This document shows, in pieces, positions 27,582 through 36,235 of a DNA stretch of 64,000 nucleotides. The DNA is taken from assembly GCA_050010035.1 (NCBI GenBank), contig JBEKLU010000009.1, positions 1 to 64,000 on the forward strand. Direction: 5' to 3'. The notes beneath the pieces are model-generated. The model ran no database searches, was not told where the DNA came from, and worked only from the letters and a program-made list of their open reading frames with translations. The first letter of the stretch is position 1; each line of letters opens with the position of its first letter. A program made the translations under genes and the position numbers. The DNA comes from Roseiarcus sp050010035. GTDB lineage: Bacteria > Pseudomonadota > Alphaproteobacteria > Rhizobiales > Beijerinckiaceae.

Positions 27582-28574
27582 TTAGATGATTTGGCGCGAA
27601 TCGCCAAATGGCCGGGCGGCGAGCGCGGCGCGCGCGCGCTCCATGTCGCGCGCCATTTCCGACTTCAGCGCGTCGAGCGAGGCGAATTTTCGCTCTTCGC
27701 GCAGGCGCGCGACGAAGTCGACCTCGATCTCCTGACCGTAAATGTCGCCGTCGAAGTCGAAGAGGTGCGCCTCCAGGAGGGGCGCGCCGTTGTCGGCCGT
27801 CGGGCGCACGCCGAAGCTCGCGACGCCGCCGTAGGCGCGGCCCGAAGCGCGCACGCGCACGGCGTAGACGCCGTAGGCGAGGCGATTGGTCGTCTCCAGC
27901 TCGACGTTGGCGGTGGGCACGCCGAGCGTGCGCCCCAGCCTTTGGCCCGGCGCCACGACGCCTACGACCGCGTACTCGCGCCCCAGCGCCCGCGCGGCGG
28001 CCTCCACGTCGCCCTGTTCGAGGGCGCGACGAATCGCCGAGGACGAAATCACCTCGGCCCGCCCGGCCTCGCGCGCCTCGACCTTGTCGATGACCTCGAC
28101 GTGAAATCCGAAGCGTTCTCCCGCCCGTGCGAGGAAGTCGGGCGTGCCCGAGCGGGCCTTGCCGAAATGGAAATCCCAGCCGACGACGACGGCGTCGACG
28201 GCGAGGCGCTCGATCAGGACCTGCTCGACGAACTCCTCCGCCGTCAATCCCGCCAGAGCGGCGTCGAAGGTCAGGAACACCGCGCCGTCGAGGCCGAGCG
28301 TTTGCAAATCGCGCGCCTTGACGGCGAATGGCGTGAGGCGAAAGACGACCGGGCGACCGGCGAAATAGTCGGCCGGATGCGGCTCGAAGGTCAGCACGGC
28401 GCTCGGCGCGCCGCGTTCCCCGGCCAGCGCCTTGGTGCGCGCGATCACCGCGCCGTGGCCGCGGTGCACGCCGTCGAAATTGCCGATGGCGTAGACGGCC
28501 CTTTCCAGTCTCGGCGGCGGACGCGTCGGGTCGATCGCGAGCGCGAAAGCGGGGTTCGGCGAGGTCCGTTTCAA
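27582..28574 (-). CDS. ribF: Bifunctional riboflavin kinase/FAD synthetase RibF
   Basis: A 330-residue two-domain enzyme making FMN and then FAD. The N-terminal adenylyltransferase domain has GNFDGVHRGH near residue 31 and VVGWDFHFGKARSG; ISSSAIRRAL ends it. The C-terminal riboflavin kinase domain has GRTLGVPTANVE near residue 215 and the catalytic glutamate region (LLEAHLFDFDGDIYGQ). TTG at 28574 is the best start available; no ATG or GTG is correctly placed. First gene of the ribF-ileS-lspA cluster. Confidence 0.94.
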   Translation of the reverse strand: MKRTSPNPAFALAIDPTRPPPRLERAVYAIGNFDGVHRGHGAVIARTKALAGERGAPSAVLTFEPHPADYFAGRPVVFRLTPFAVKARDLQTLGLDGAVFLTFDAALAGLTAEEFVEQVLIERLAVDAVVVGWDFHFGKARSGTPDFLARAGERFGFHVEVIDKVEAREAGRAEVISSSAIRRALEQGDVEAAARALGREYAVVGVVAPGQRLGRTLGVPTANVELETTNRLAYGVYAVRVRASGRAYGGVASFGVRPTADNGAPLLEAHLFDFDGDIYGQEIEVDFVARLREERKFASLDALKSEMARDMERARAALAARPFGDSRQII

Positions 28575-28640
28575 CTGTGCATCCGTGGCGGGGCGCTTGG
28601 CGCCGAAGCGCGGGGAAACTGCCCCGACGCGGCGACAGGG

Positions 28641-29093
28641 TCAAGACGGCGCGGACTTATCGGGCGACGGGGGCACGCTCAACAAGCCTTCGCCGTCGAG
28701 CACGACCTTGCCCTCCACCCTGCATTCGCACAGGAGCCGCACCCGACGCCCCTTCGGCGTCAGTTCGGCCACCTCGACGCTGACGTCGATGACGTCGCCG
28801 ATCTTCACCGGCCCGCGAAAGTTCAGCGTCTGCGAGATGTAGACGGCGCCGGGGCCGGGGAGCCGCATGCCGATGACCGCCGAAATGAGGCTCGCGGTGT
28901 AGAGCCCGTGGACGATCCGCTCGCCGAAACGCGTCTTGCGGGCGAAATGCTCGCTGAGGTGGATGGGATTGTGATCCCCCGAGAGTTCCGCGAAACCGAT
29001 CACGTCCTCGTTCTCGACGGTCTTGCGCAGCGTCTCGCGCATCCCGACCTTAAGGTCCTCGAAATAGAGGGTCTGAAAGGGGAGCGTCGGCAT
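28641..29093 (-). CDS. MaoC family dehydratase
   Basis: A 150-residue hot-dog-fold protein. The (R)-specific hydratase motif reads FAELSGDHNPIHLSEHFA, with catalytic Asp and His, near residue 37; GLYTASLISAVIG and the C-terminal strand order match MaoC/PhaJ. It probably hydrates a crotonyl- or enoyl-thioester, as in fatty-acid oxidation or PHA supply, but the chain preference cannot be read. Between a HAD hydrolase gene and ribF, same strand. Confidence 0.88.
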   Translation of the reverse strand: MPTLPFQTLYFEDLKVGMRETLRKTVENEDVIGFAELSGDHNPIHLSEHFARKTRFGERIVHGLYTASLISAVIGMRLPGPGAVYISQTLNFRGPVKIGDVIDVSVEVAELTPKGRRVRLLCECRVEGKVVLDGEGLLSVPPSPDKSAPS

Positions 29094-29136
29094 TCGCTTC
29101 GCAGTCCTCGATGACGGGCGCGCTCGCGCGCGAGAT

Positions 29137-30039
29137 TTAAGGCGTCAGCGCGCGCATGGCGGCGACGGGGCGGAGGTTTTCGCGCTCGAACAGGCTTTGC
29201 AGCGGGTCCTGCGCCCCGCCCCTCTCCGCCTCCTCGAGGTCTTGGCGGTGGATGCCGGCGACGACGAACAGCGCGTCCAGCCCCTGGCCCGCCGCGCCGG
29301 CGATGTCGGTGCGCATCGCGTCGCCGATCGCCAGCACCCGCGAGCGGGCGAGCGGCGCTCTTCGCGTCGCGCTCGCCGACGCGAGCGCCGCCTCGTAGAT
29401 CGGCGCGTGCGGCTTGCCGGCGTAGATCGCCTCGCCGCCGAGCGCCTCGTAAGCCTCGGCGAGAGCGCCGGCGCAATAGACCAGATCGGCGCCGCGGTGA
29501 ACGACCAGGTCCGGATTGGCGCAGACGAACGGCAACCGCCGCGCCGCCATGGCCCTCAAGCGCTCGACATAGTCGTCGGGCGTCTCGACCCGGTCGTCGA
29601 ACAGGCCGGTGCACACGACGTAGCTCGCGTCCTCGACGCCGACCAGGACGGGCCGGGCGCCGGAGCGCGCCGCGGCGGCCTCGAACAGCGAGAGATCGCG
29701 CGGCGGCCCGACGTGATGGACCGGCGCCGCGCCGCGCTCGGCGACGAGCTCGATGGCGACGTCGCCGGAGGTGACGATGGCGTCGAAGGCCTCGGGCGAG
29801 ACGCCGAGGCGGACGACCTGCTCGCGAATCGGCGGGTTCGGCCGCGGCGCGTTGCTGATCAGCACGACCGCGCCGCCGCGCCGGCGGAACGCCGCCAGCG
29901 CCTCGGAGGCGGGAAGAAAGGCCTGCCGGCCGTTGTGCAGCACGCCCCAGACGTCGCACAGGATCGCGTCGTAGCGATCGGCGATGGCGCTCAAGCCTTC
30001 GATGAGCGGCACGCGCGGGAAAGGGGGAGGCGTCGTCAT
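29137..30039 (-). CDS. TIGR01459 family HAD-type hydrolase
   Basis: A 300-residue subfamily IIA HAD phosphatase (NagD-like). The nucleophile motif is DAILCDVWGVLHNG near residue 23, followed by ISNAPRP (motif II Ser/Thr region), a C2-type cap, and ending GDAMRTDIAGA (motif IV). The first aspartate of the DxD-like motif is present, but the second position is W-G as in the TIGR01459 family. Substrate unknown. Upstream of MaoC, same strand. Confidence 0.88.
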   Translation of the reverse strand: MTTPPPFPRVPLIEGLSAIADRYDAILCDVWGVLHNGRQAFLPASEALAAFRRRGGAVVLISNAPRPNPPIREQVVRLGVSPEAFDAIVTSGDVAIELVAERGAAPVHHVGPPRDLSLFEAAAARSGARPVLVGVEDASYVVCTGLFDDRVETPDDYVERLRAMAARRLPFVCANPDLVVHRGADLVYCAGALAEAYEALGGEAIYAGKPHAPIYEAALASASATRRAPLARSRVLAIGDAMRTDIAGAAGQGLDALFVVAGIHRQDLEEAERGGAQDPLQSLFERENLRPVAAMRALTP

Positions 30040-30158
30040 GGGCGAAGGGGGCTAGGTCCCCGGCGGGATCGTGTCAAGCGGCGGGGCGGCGGGACGGCGC
30101 CTCGGTTCGACTTGCGGCGAAGGCGAAGCGGATGCTGGGGCCGCGGCTCAAATGGACG

Positions 30159-31063
30159 CTACGCCCCGACCGCAAGTTCGCTCAGAAATCCCAAAGCAGT
30201 TTGAATAAACGCGTCATTGCTGTCGCCCGCGACCATGTGCCCCGAGTTCGACACGACTTCAAGTCGCGCGTGGGGAATATGTTGCAGGAAATGCGCGACG
30301 CTCTCGTCGGAAACGACGTCGGACGCGTAGCCTCGCACGAGCAGCGCGGGCGAGCGAATTCGCTGCGCTCGCTCGATCAAGTCCTCTTCCAGCGTGTTCA
30401 AGTATTCCAGCCAACGCTCGCCGGACCGCGCCAAAGCCGCACGCCCCGCAATAAACCGAGGGTCCCAGTGCCAGCGCCATTTGCCGTCCGCGCCTTGCTT
30501 CACGACTTTGCGCAGACCGTCAAACCGGCGTGAGCGAGAGCGTGCGGGGTTGTACGTCGCGATGGCGTCGGCCACCTGATCCAATGTGTCGAAGCCGTCG
30601 GGATGAGCCGTCATGAAGTCGAATATGCGAAGCACGCCATCGGCTTCCAGTCGCGGCGTTACGTCCACGAACACCAAACCGTCCCACTGCTCGTCGGGAG
30701 AAACATCGTTGGCGATGATCAAGGACAGGCCGCCCATCGAGGCGCCGACGCCCACGACGGGTCCTGCAGGCGCAAGCCTTCTGCGGACCGCCGCCAAATC
30801 GAGCGCCATGGCCTCGAGGCTGTAGTCTCCATTCGGCGCCCACGCGCTGTCGCCATGCCCGCGCGCGTCGTAAGTGATGACCGTATACCCTTCCCGGGAC
30901 AACGCCTGCGCAGCGGCGCTCCAAGAATGTCGTGTTTGCCCCCTCCGTGCATCAACATCACGGCGCATTTGGCCGGTCCCTCGGCGGGGAAGACCTCGGC
31001 TACGAGTTTGACGTCAAAATGACCGTTGAGCTCGATGATTTCGGATGCGGAAATGTCGATCAC
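30159..31063 (-). pseudogene. Alpha/beta hydrolase, broken by a one-base frameshift
   Basis: The N-terminal part (GTG at 31063: MIDISASEIIELNG... ending VMLMHGGG) and the C-terminal part (starting GQTRHSWSAAAQALSREGY) are in different frames that meet at a run of five C on the plus strand (30939-30943, G on the coding strand). Adding one base restores an uninterrupted alpha/beta hydrolase of about 300 residues: oxyanion loop HGGGQTRHSW, nucleophile elbow GASMGG and catalytic histidine in NSGHMV. It may be a true mutation or a homopolymer sequencing error. The intact C-terminal 269-residue frame runs 30159-30968. Confidence 0.8.
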
Positions 31064-31290
31064 GCTGCTGCTCGTAGACTTGTTGACAATATGGCGCCTG
31101 CGATCGAGGCGCGAAAGTCCCCGATTTCTGGCCTAGAGCCTATCGCGCGAAGTTGCTGAATTATGCGCCACAGGATCGGCCGGCTTCGGATCGCAGGCCG
31201 AAATTCAAACTGACCTACGGCCGCCGGCGCTTGACGGCGCTCGCCGGCGCCGCGACAACGGGGCCGCGCCACGCCAGGGAGCGCCCGCCG

Positions 31291-31647
31291 ATGACCGCCG
31301 CCGATCCGCCGCCGACCATTGCGTTTGACGATTTCCTCAAGGTCGACGTGCGCGTCGGCACGATCGTCTCGGCCGAGCCGTTTCCGCAGGCGCGCAAGCC
31401 GGCCTACCGCCTGACGATCGACTTCGGCCCGGCGATCGGGGTGAAGAAGTCCTCGGCGCAGATCACCCGCCATTACCGGCTGGAGGATCTCGTCGGACGC
31501 CAGGTCGCCGCGGTGGTCAACTTTCCGCCCCGCCAGATCGGGCCGTTCATGTCGGAGGTGCTGACCCTCGGCTTTCCCGACGCGGACGGCGAAGTCGTGC
31601 TGATTCGCCCCGATCTTCGGGCGCCCGACGGCGGGCGGCTGTTCTGA
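31291..31647 (+). CDS. csaA: tRNA-binding protein CsaA
   Basis: A 118-residue single OB-fold protein of the CsaA/Trbp111 type: FDDFLKVDVRVGTIVSAEPFPQARKPAY, GVKKSSAQITRHY and VNFPPRQIGPFMSEVLTLG are characteristic. It binds tRNA; in Bacillus it was also reported as a secretion chaperone. ATG at 31291 has GGGAG 9 bases upstream, and the in-frame extension upstream is not conserved. Precedes the two thioredoxin genes on the same strand. Confidence 0.92.
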   Translation: MTAADPPPTIAFDDFLKVDVRVGTIVSAEPFPQARKPAYRLTIDFGPAIGVKKSSAQITRHYRLEDLVGRQVAAVVNFPPRQIGPFMSEVLTLGFPDADGEVVLIRPDLRAPDGGRLF

Positions 31648-31764
31648 GCGCCGAGCCGCGGCGATTGCCCGCAGGTTCGCGCCTCCGCCTTGACGGCTTC
31701 GCCGGCGGTTCCTAACTATCGGTCTTACGCGCGTTTTCGCCTCTCTCGCACTTTAGAGGAAGCC

Positions 31765-32088
31765 ATGTCCGCCACCGCCAAGGTCACCGACGCCAATTTC
31801 GAGACCGACGTCATGAAGTCGAGCGAGCCGGTCGTGGTCGATTTCTGGGCGGAATGGTGCGGCCCGTGCCGGATGATCGCGCCCGCGCTCGAGGAAATCG
31901 CCGCCGAGATGAAGGGCAAGGTGAAGATCGCCAAGTTCAACGTCGACGAGAACCCGAAGATGTCCGCCCAATTGGGCATTCGCTCCATTCCGACCCTGAT
32001 GGTGTTCAAGGACGGCAAGCGCGTCGCCACCAAGACCGGCGCGGGGCCGAAGAGCGAACTGGCGCGCTGGATCACCGCGTCGGTCTGA
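31765..32088 (+). CDS. trxA: Thioredoxin TrxA
   Basis: A 107-residue classical thioredoxin with the redox motif WCGPC at residues 31-35, buried D26 and cis-proline in SIPTL. It reduces protein disulfides in the cytoplasm. The start is preceded by AGAGGAAGCC. The downstream gene is a diverged copy of the same length. In this island it could also serve general stress or ribonucleotide reductase functions; no specific target is implied by context. Confidence 0.95.
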   Translation: MSATAKVTDANFETDVMKSSEPVVVDFWAEWCGPCRMIAPALEEIAAEMKGKVKIAKFNVDENPKMSAQLGIRSIPTLMVFKDGKRVATKTGAGPKSELARWITASV

Positions 32089-32117
32089 TTCTCCGCCGAA
32101 CCTCGATCCTCGGTGAC

Positions 32118-32140
32118 CGCCGGCGCTGCGCGCGCCGGCG
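32118..32140 (+). terminator. Hairpin between the two thioredoxin genes
   Basis: CGCCGGCGC (32118-32126) and GCGCCGGCG (32132-32140) form a perfect 9-bp GC stem with a 5-base loop, 30 bases after the trxA stop. It is followed by TTGTCGT, a weak U-tract, so it may be a Rho-independent terminator or only attenuate read-through into the second thioredoxin gene. Confidence 0.45.
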
Positions 32141-32241
32141 TTGTCGTATGCGCATCGCTTCGTCTTGACGCGCCCGTCGGCCGGCGGGACAGTCCTCGTC
32201 CCCGGAGGCGATTCGCCGCCTCGGCTCGCGAGAGGATCATC

Positions 32242-32565
32242 GTGTCCGCCACCACCGACGTCACCGACGCGAGCTTCGAGGCCGAGGTCATCCGAGCGAG
32301 CGAGCCGGTGGTGGTCGATTTCTGGGCCGAATGGTGCGCGCCGTGCCGCGCGATGGCGCCCTCGCTCGAGGAACTCGCCGCCGAAATGCGCGGCAAGGTG
32401 AAGATCGCCAAGTTCAAGATGGACGACAATCCGAAAGTCATCAGCCGGCTGGGCGTCCGTTCGGCCCCCACCCTGATGATCTTCAAGGGCGGCCAGCCGG
32501 TCGCCGTCAAACGCGGCGCCGGCTCGAAGCGCGAATTGGCGCGCTGGATCGCCGCTTCGATCTGA
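32242..32565 (+). CDS. Thioredoxin-like protein with WCAPC site (trxA duplicate)
   Basis: A 107-residue protein starting at GTG, collinear with TrxA over its full length without a gap (D26, C32, C35 and cis-Pro all aligned). The active site is WCAPC rather than WCGPC, and surface charge is more basic (VKRGAGSKREL). The copy clearly arose by tandem duplication. Alanine at the first dipeptide position changes redox potential in model thioredoxins; a distinct target set is inferred. GAGAGG precedes the start. Converges with the histidine kinase gene. Confidence 0.92.
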   Translation: MSATTDVTDASFEAEVIRASEPVVVDFWAEWCAPCRAMAPSLEELAAEMRGKVKIAKFKMDDNPKVISRLGVRSAPTLMIFKGGQPVAVKRGAGSKRELARWIAASI

Positions 32566-32578
32566 CGAACCGCGGCGC

Positions 32579-33967
32579 TCAGGTGGGAATGCGCAGGGTG
32601 GCGCGCAATCCGCCCAGCGGACTCGTGCCCAAGACGATGTCGCCGCCGTGCGAGCGCGCGATGTCGCGCGCGATCGCCAGCCCCAGTCCCGAGCCGCCTT
32701 CGTCCTGGTTGCGCGCTTCGTCGAGCCTCAGAAACGGCCGGAACACGTCCTCGCGATGCTCCGGCGCGATGCCCGGCCCGTCGTCGTCGACGTGAATGGC
32801 GACGAAGCGCTGCTCGCGCGCGGCGCGCACGACGATGGTCGGAGCGTGGCGCTGCGCGTTGGCGATGAGATTGCCCAGGCACCGTTTGAGCGCGAGCGGC
32901 CGGACCTTGACGACGAGGTCGCCCTTCGCCTCGACGCCGATCCGCGCGCCGTGGCGCTCGGCGTCGGAGCGAAGATCGTCGAGCGTTTCGCGCAGGTCCG
33001 TCGCCGCGGTCGGCTCGCCCGCGTCGCCGCGCGCGAAGGCGAGATAGGCTTCGAGCATGCGCCGCATCTCGTCGACGTCCTTCTGCAACGGCTCGATTTC
33101 CGCCGATTCGTCGATCACCGCGAGCGACAGCTTGAAGCGCGTCAGGATGGTGCGCAGGTCGTGGCTGACGCCGTTGAGCATCGCCGTGCGTTGCTCCGAG
33201 GCGCGCTCGATGCGCCGCTTCATCTCGATGAAGGCGTAGCCGGCTTGGCGAACTTCGCGCGCGCCGCGCGGATGGAAATCGACGTCGCGCCCCTTGCCGA
33301 AATCCTCCGCCGCGTCGGCGAGGCGCAGAATCGGGCGGATCTGGTTGCGCAGGAAGAGGATGGCGACGGTGACCAGCACGATCGAGGCGCCGAGCATCCA
33401 GAGAATGAAGATATGGACGTTCGCCTCGTAGGCGAGGCTGCGGCGCGTCACGAAGCGCAGGACGCGGTCGCCGAACTCGACGCGGATCTCCATCAGTCCC
33501 GAGCGGCCGACGGTGTCGACCCAGAAGGGCAGGCGCACTTGCTGGGCGAGTTCTTCGGGCAGCGCGCGGGTCAGCGGATCGAGCGAGGTGAAGAACGTCC
33601 GGGGCATTTTGGGCGGCAGCGGGCCGGCGGGCATCACCTCGACGTCCATGCGGAACCGTTCGCCGGCGATCGCGCGCAAGCGCTTGTCGTCCCCGCCGGG
33701 CGGAATCGCGGAATAGAGATCGACCATGGCGCCGACGTCGCGCGCCACCGCGCCCGACAGGCGGTGAGTGACGAGTTCCCAATGGCGCTCCATGAAGACG
33801 TAGGCGACCGCGGTCTGCAGCAGAACCATCGGCACGATGACGATCAGCAGGGAGCGCGCGTAGAGCCCCTTGGGCAGGATGTCGGCGAGCCCGCGCGCGC
33901 CCGTCCGCCAGGTTCGCCTCAGCCGCGCGAGCGCCCGCAGCGAGGCCGTCGGCGCCGTCGCGTTCAT
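32579..33967 (-). CDS. EnvZ-type sensor histidine kinase
   Basis: A 462-residue inner-membrane kinase. Two membrane helices (about residues 38-60 and 180-205) flank a periplasmic sensor of about 120 residues; a HAMP linker (NQIRPILRLADAAEDFGKG) follows. The phosphoacceptor is in GVSHDLRTILTRFKL, then N-box (NLIANAQRH), DDDGPGIAPEH and GSGLGLAIARDIARSHGG. The ATG overlaps the stop of the response regulator (ATGA), so they are translationally coupled. The stimulus is unknown. EnvZ-like by architecture only. Confidence 0.93.
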   Translation of the reverse strand: MNATAPTASLRALARLRRTWRTGARGLADILPKGLYARSLLIVIVPMVLLQTAVAYVFMERHWELVTHRLSGAVARDVGAMVDLYSAIPPGGDDKRLRAIAGERFRMDVEVMPAGPLPPKMPRTFFTSLDPLTRALPEELAQQVRLPFWVDTVGRSGLMEIRVEFGDRVLRFVTRRSLAYEANVHIFILWMLGASIVLVTVAILFLRNQIRPILRLADAAEDFGKGRDVDFHPRGAREVRQAGYAFIEMKRRIERASEQRTAMLNGVSHDLRTILTRFKLSLAVIDESAEIEPLQKDVDEMRRMLEAYLAFARGDAGEPTAATDLRETLDDLRSDAERHGARIGVEAKGDLVVKVRPLALKRCLGNLIANAQRHAPTIVVRAAREQRFVAIHVDDDGPGIAPEHREDVFRPFLRLDEARNQDEGGSGLGLAIARDIARSHGGDIVLGTSPLGGLRATLRIPT

Positions 33968-34674
33968 CCGTCGGCGACGAGGCGGTAGCCGGAGCCGCGC
34001 GCCGTCTGCAGCAAGACCGGATTGGCCGGATCGTCTTCGATCTTTCGACGAAGCCGGTTGATCTGCACGTCGACCGTGCGCTCCTGCGCCGCCGCGCCCG
34101 ATCCCGACAGCGCCTCGCGCGATACGCTCGCGCCGGCGTTGGCGCAAAGCAGGCGCAAGATCTCGCGTTCGCGCTCGGTGAGGCGCACGATGTCCGTGCC
34201 GTTGCGCAGTTCGCCGCGCTCCAGGGAGAAGGCGAAGCGTCCGAAGCGGACGACCGCGCCCTCGGGCTTGACCCCGAAGGCGCGGGTGCGCCGCAGAACC
34301 GAGCCGACGCGCAACAGCAATTCGCGCGGCTCGAAGGGTTTGGCGAGATAGTCGTCGACGCCGATCTCGAGGCCGCGCACGCGATCGGCGGCCTCGGAGC
34401 GCGCGGTGAGCATGACGATCGGCACTTCGGAGTGCAGGCGCAGACGAGCCGCGAAGGCGAAACCGTTTTCGCCGGGCATCATCACGTCGAGCACGATGAT
34501 GTCGAACGCCAGGCTTTCCAGGAAGACCTGCGCCTCGCCGGCCGAGGCGGCGACCGTCACGCGATGGCCGTGCTTGCTCAGATAGGTGGAAAGCAGGTCG
34601 CGCAACCGCCGGTCGTCGTCGACCACCAGCACGTGAGCCGCATCGTCCTGCGGCGCGGAATGCGTCGCGCTCAA
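33964..34674 (-). CDS. OmpR-family response regulator
   Basis: A 236-residue DNA-binding regulator. Receiver domain has DDD near residue 18, phosphoacceptor in IIVLDVMMPGENG, LTARS and AKPFEP; the C-terminal winged helix has the OmpR-type pattern (VRLTEREREILRLLCANAG, then VDVQINRLRRKIED). Its start overlaps the MarR gene stop (ATGA) and its stop overlaps the kinase start, so MarR, regulator and kinase are made from one coupled transcript. Confidence 0.94.
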   Translation of the reverse strand: MSATHSAPQDDAAHVLVVDDDRRLRDLLSTYLSKHGHRVTVAASAGEAQVFLESLAFDIIVLDVMMPGENGFAFAARLRLHSEVPIVMLTARSEAADRVRGLEIGVDDYLAKPFEPRELLLRVGSVLRRTRAFGVKPEGAVVRFGRFAFSLERGELRNGTDIVRLTEREREILRLLCANAGASVSREALSGSGAAAQERTVDVQINRLRRKIEDDPANPVLLQTARGSGYRLVADG

Positions 34675-35198
34675 GCCTTCCTCCGGGGGCCGGCGCCGAT
34701 CAATTCGATGACGCGATCGCGTTCGGAGGCGTCGATCATCGCGATGAGGAACTCGGCCGCGTGTTCCTTGCCGCCCGGGCCGAGGCGCTCCATGGCGCCG
34801 GAAAAACGCCGGGTCTGCAAATGCGCGAGCTCGCGAGCCAGCTTTTCGCCCTCCTCCGTAGCGTAGAGCTGACGATGGCGGCGATCGAGGGCGCCGGCGC
34901 GCGCGTCGATGAAATTCTTGGCGATCAATTCCTTGAGCACCCGGTTCAGGCTCTGCTTGGTGATCTCGAGGATGTCGAGCAGCGCCGCGATGGTCAAGCC
35001 GGGATGTCGGCTGACGAAGTGCAGGACCCGGTGATGGGCGCGGCCGAACCCATAGACCTCCAGCAGACGATCGGCGTCGCCGACGAAATCGCGGTAGGCG
35101 AAGTAGAAGAGCTCGATGAGATCGTACATCGGCGCGGCTTCGCGCTCGGACGCCGGGCGCGGGCTCGGTCGGGCGCTCGTGCGCGAGGTTTCGACCAT
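34671..35198 (-). CDS. MarR family transcriptional regulator
   Basis: A 175-residue winged-helix regulator: FGRAHHRVLHFVSRHPGLTIAALLDILEITKQSLNRVLKEL is the DNA-binding region, and DRRHRQLYATEEGEKLA forms the wing. First gene of the MarR-OmpR-EnvZ operon. It is divergent from ilvE across 125 bases that hold an inverted repeat next to its own start codon, so autoregulation and control of ilvE are plausible. This operon order with ilvE is seen in other Rhizobiales. Effector unknown. Confidence 0.9.
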   Translation of the reverse strand: MVETSRTSARPSPRPASEREAAPMYDLIELFYFAYRDFVGDADRLLEVYGFGRAHHRVLHFVSRHPGLTIAALLDILEITKQSLNRVLKELIAKNFIDARAGALDRRHRQLYATEEGEKLARELAHLQTRRFSGAMERLGPGGKEHAAEFLIAMIDASERDRVIELIGAGPRRKA

Positions 35199-35201
35199 TA
35201 G

Positions 35202-35240
35202 GTCAGCATTGTTGACATATTACGGCGCCCCTGCTAGGGA
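35202..35240 (+). promoter_or_regulatory. Predicted ilvE promoter with overlapping GTCA/TGAC inverted repeat
   Basis: TTGACA (35212-35217) and TAGGGA (35235-35240), spaced 17 bases, fit a sigma-70 promoter reading into ilvE with an imperfect -10. GTCA (35202-35205) and TGAC (35213-35216) form a small inverted repeat that overlaps the -35 and sits next to the MarR start codon, a likely MarR-type operator. Prediction only. Confidence 0.4.
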
Positions 35241-35323
35241 TTGGCCACGCGAAAGCGGCTGGGCTATTTAATCCGGGCGCGGACAAAATCAAAACCGCCC
35301 CTTCGCAACCCGAGGAGTACGCC

Positions 35324-36211
35324 ATGGCGGGCCAGACGTTCGACGATCGAGATGGATGGATTTGGTTCGACGGCCAGTTGACGCCGTGGCGCGACGCCAA
35401 GGTTCACGTCCTCACGCACGCCCTGCACTACGGCAGCGCGGTCTTCGAAGGCGAGCGCGCCTACGGCGGCGCGATCTTCAAGTCGACCCGGCATTCCGAG
35501 CGCTTGAAGGAATCGGCGCGCATTCTCGATTTCGAAGTGCCCTGGAGCGTGGCCGAGATCGACGCGGCCAAGGCGCTGACGCTCGCCAAGAACGGCTTCG
35601 CCGACGCCTATGTGCGTCCGCTGGCCTGGCGGGGCTCGGAAATGATGGGCGTCTCGGCCCAGCACAACACCATCCATCTGGCGATTGCGGCGTGGCAATG
35701 GCCGAGCTATTTCGACCCCGCCCAGCGCATGAAGGGTATCCGCCTCGACCTCGCCGACTATCGGCGGCCCGATCCGGCGACCGCGCCGTCGCGCTCGAAG
35801 GCGGCGGGCCTCTATATGATCTGCACGATCTCCAAGCACAAAGCGGAGCGGCGCGGCTACGCCGACGCCCTCATGCTCGATTGGCAGGGCCGGGTCGCCG
35901 AATGCACCGGCGCCAACGTCTTCTTCGTCAAGGACGGCGTCGTCCATACGCCCATGGCCGATTGCTTCCTCGACGGCATCACCCGCCAGACGGTGATCGA
36001 GCTCGCCCGCCGGCGCGGCGTCGAGGTGGCCGAGCGCCGGATCGCGCCCGAGGAGCTGTCGAGCTTCAGCGAGTGCTTCATCACGGGAACGGCGGCCGAA
36101 GTGACGCCGGTCGGCGAGATCGGCGCGCACAAATTCACGCCCGGCGCGCTGACCGCGGCGCTGATCGACGATTACACCGCCGAGATCCAGCCCAAGTCGA
36201 AGGCGGCGTGA
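35324..36211 (+). CDS. ilvE: Branched-chain amino acid aminotransferase
   Basis: A 295-residue fold-type IV PLP aminotransferase that transfers amino groups between glutamate and Leu/Ile/Val keto acids. Markers are HALHYGSAVFEGERAY near residue 32, the PLP lysine in the ISKHKAERRGYADAL region, and GITRQTVIELA, TGTAAEVTPV near the end. GAGG precedes the ATG at 35324. D-amino-acid and aminodeoxychorismate enzymes share the fold, but the EGERAY and TGTAAEVTP motifs favour IlvE. Divergent from the MarR operon. Confidence 0.93.
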   Translation: MAGQTFDDRDGWIWFDGQLTPWRDAKVHVLTHALHYGSAVFEGERAYGGAIFKSTRHSERLKESARILDFEVPWSVAEIDAAKALTLAKNGFADAYVRPLAWRGSEMMGVSAQHNTIHLAIAAWQWPSYFDPAQRMKGIRLDLADYRRPDPATAPSRSKAAGLYMICTISKHKAERRGYADALMLDWQGRVAECTGANVFFVKDGVVHTPMADCFLDGITRQTVIELARRRGVEVAERRIAPEELSSFSECFITGTAAEVTPVGEIGAHKFTPGALTAALIDDYTAEIQPKSKAA

Positions 36212-36235
36212 GCGGAGTCGGTCCGGCGCGTCGGC

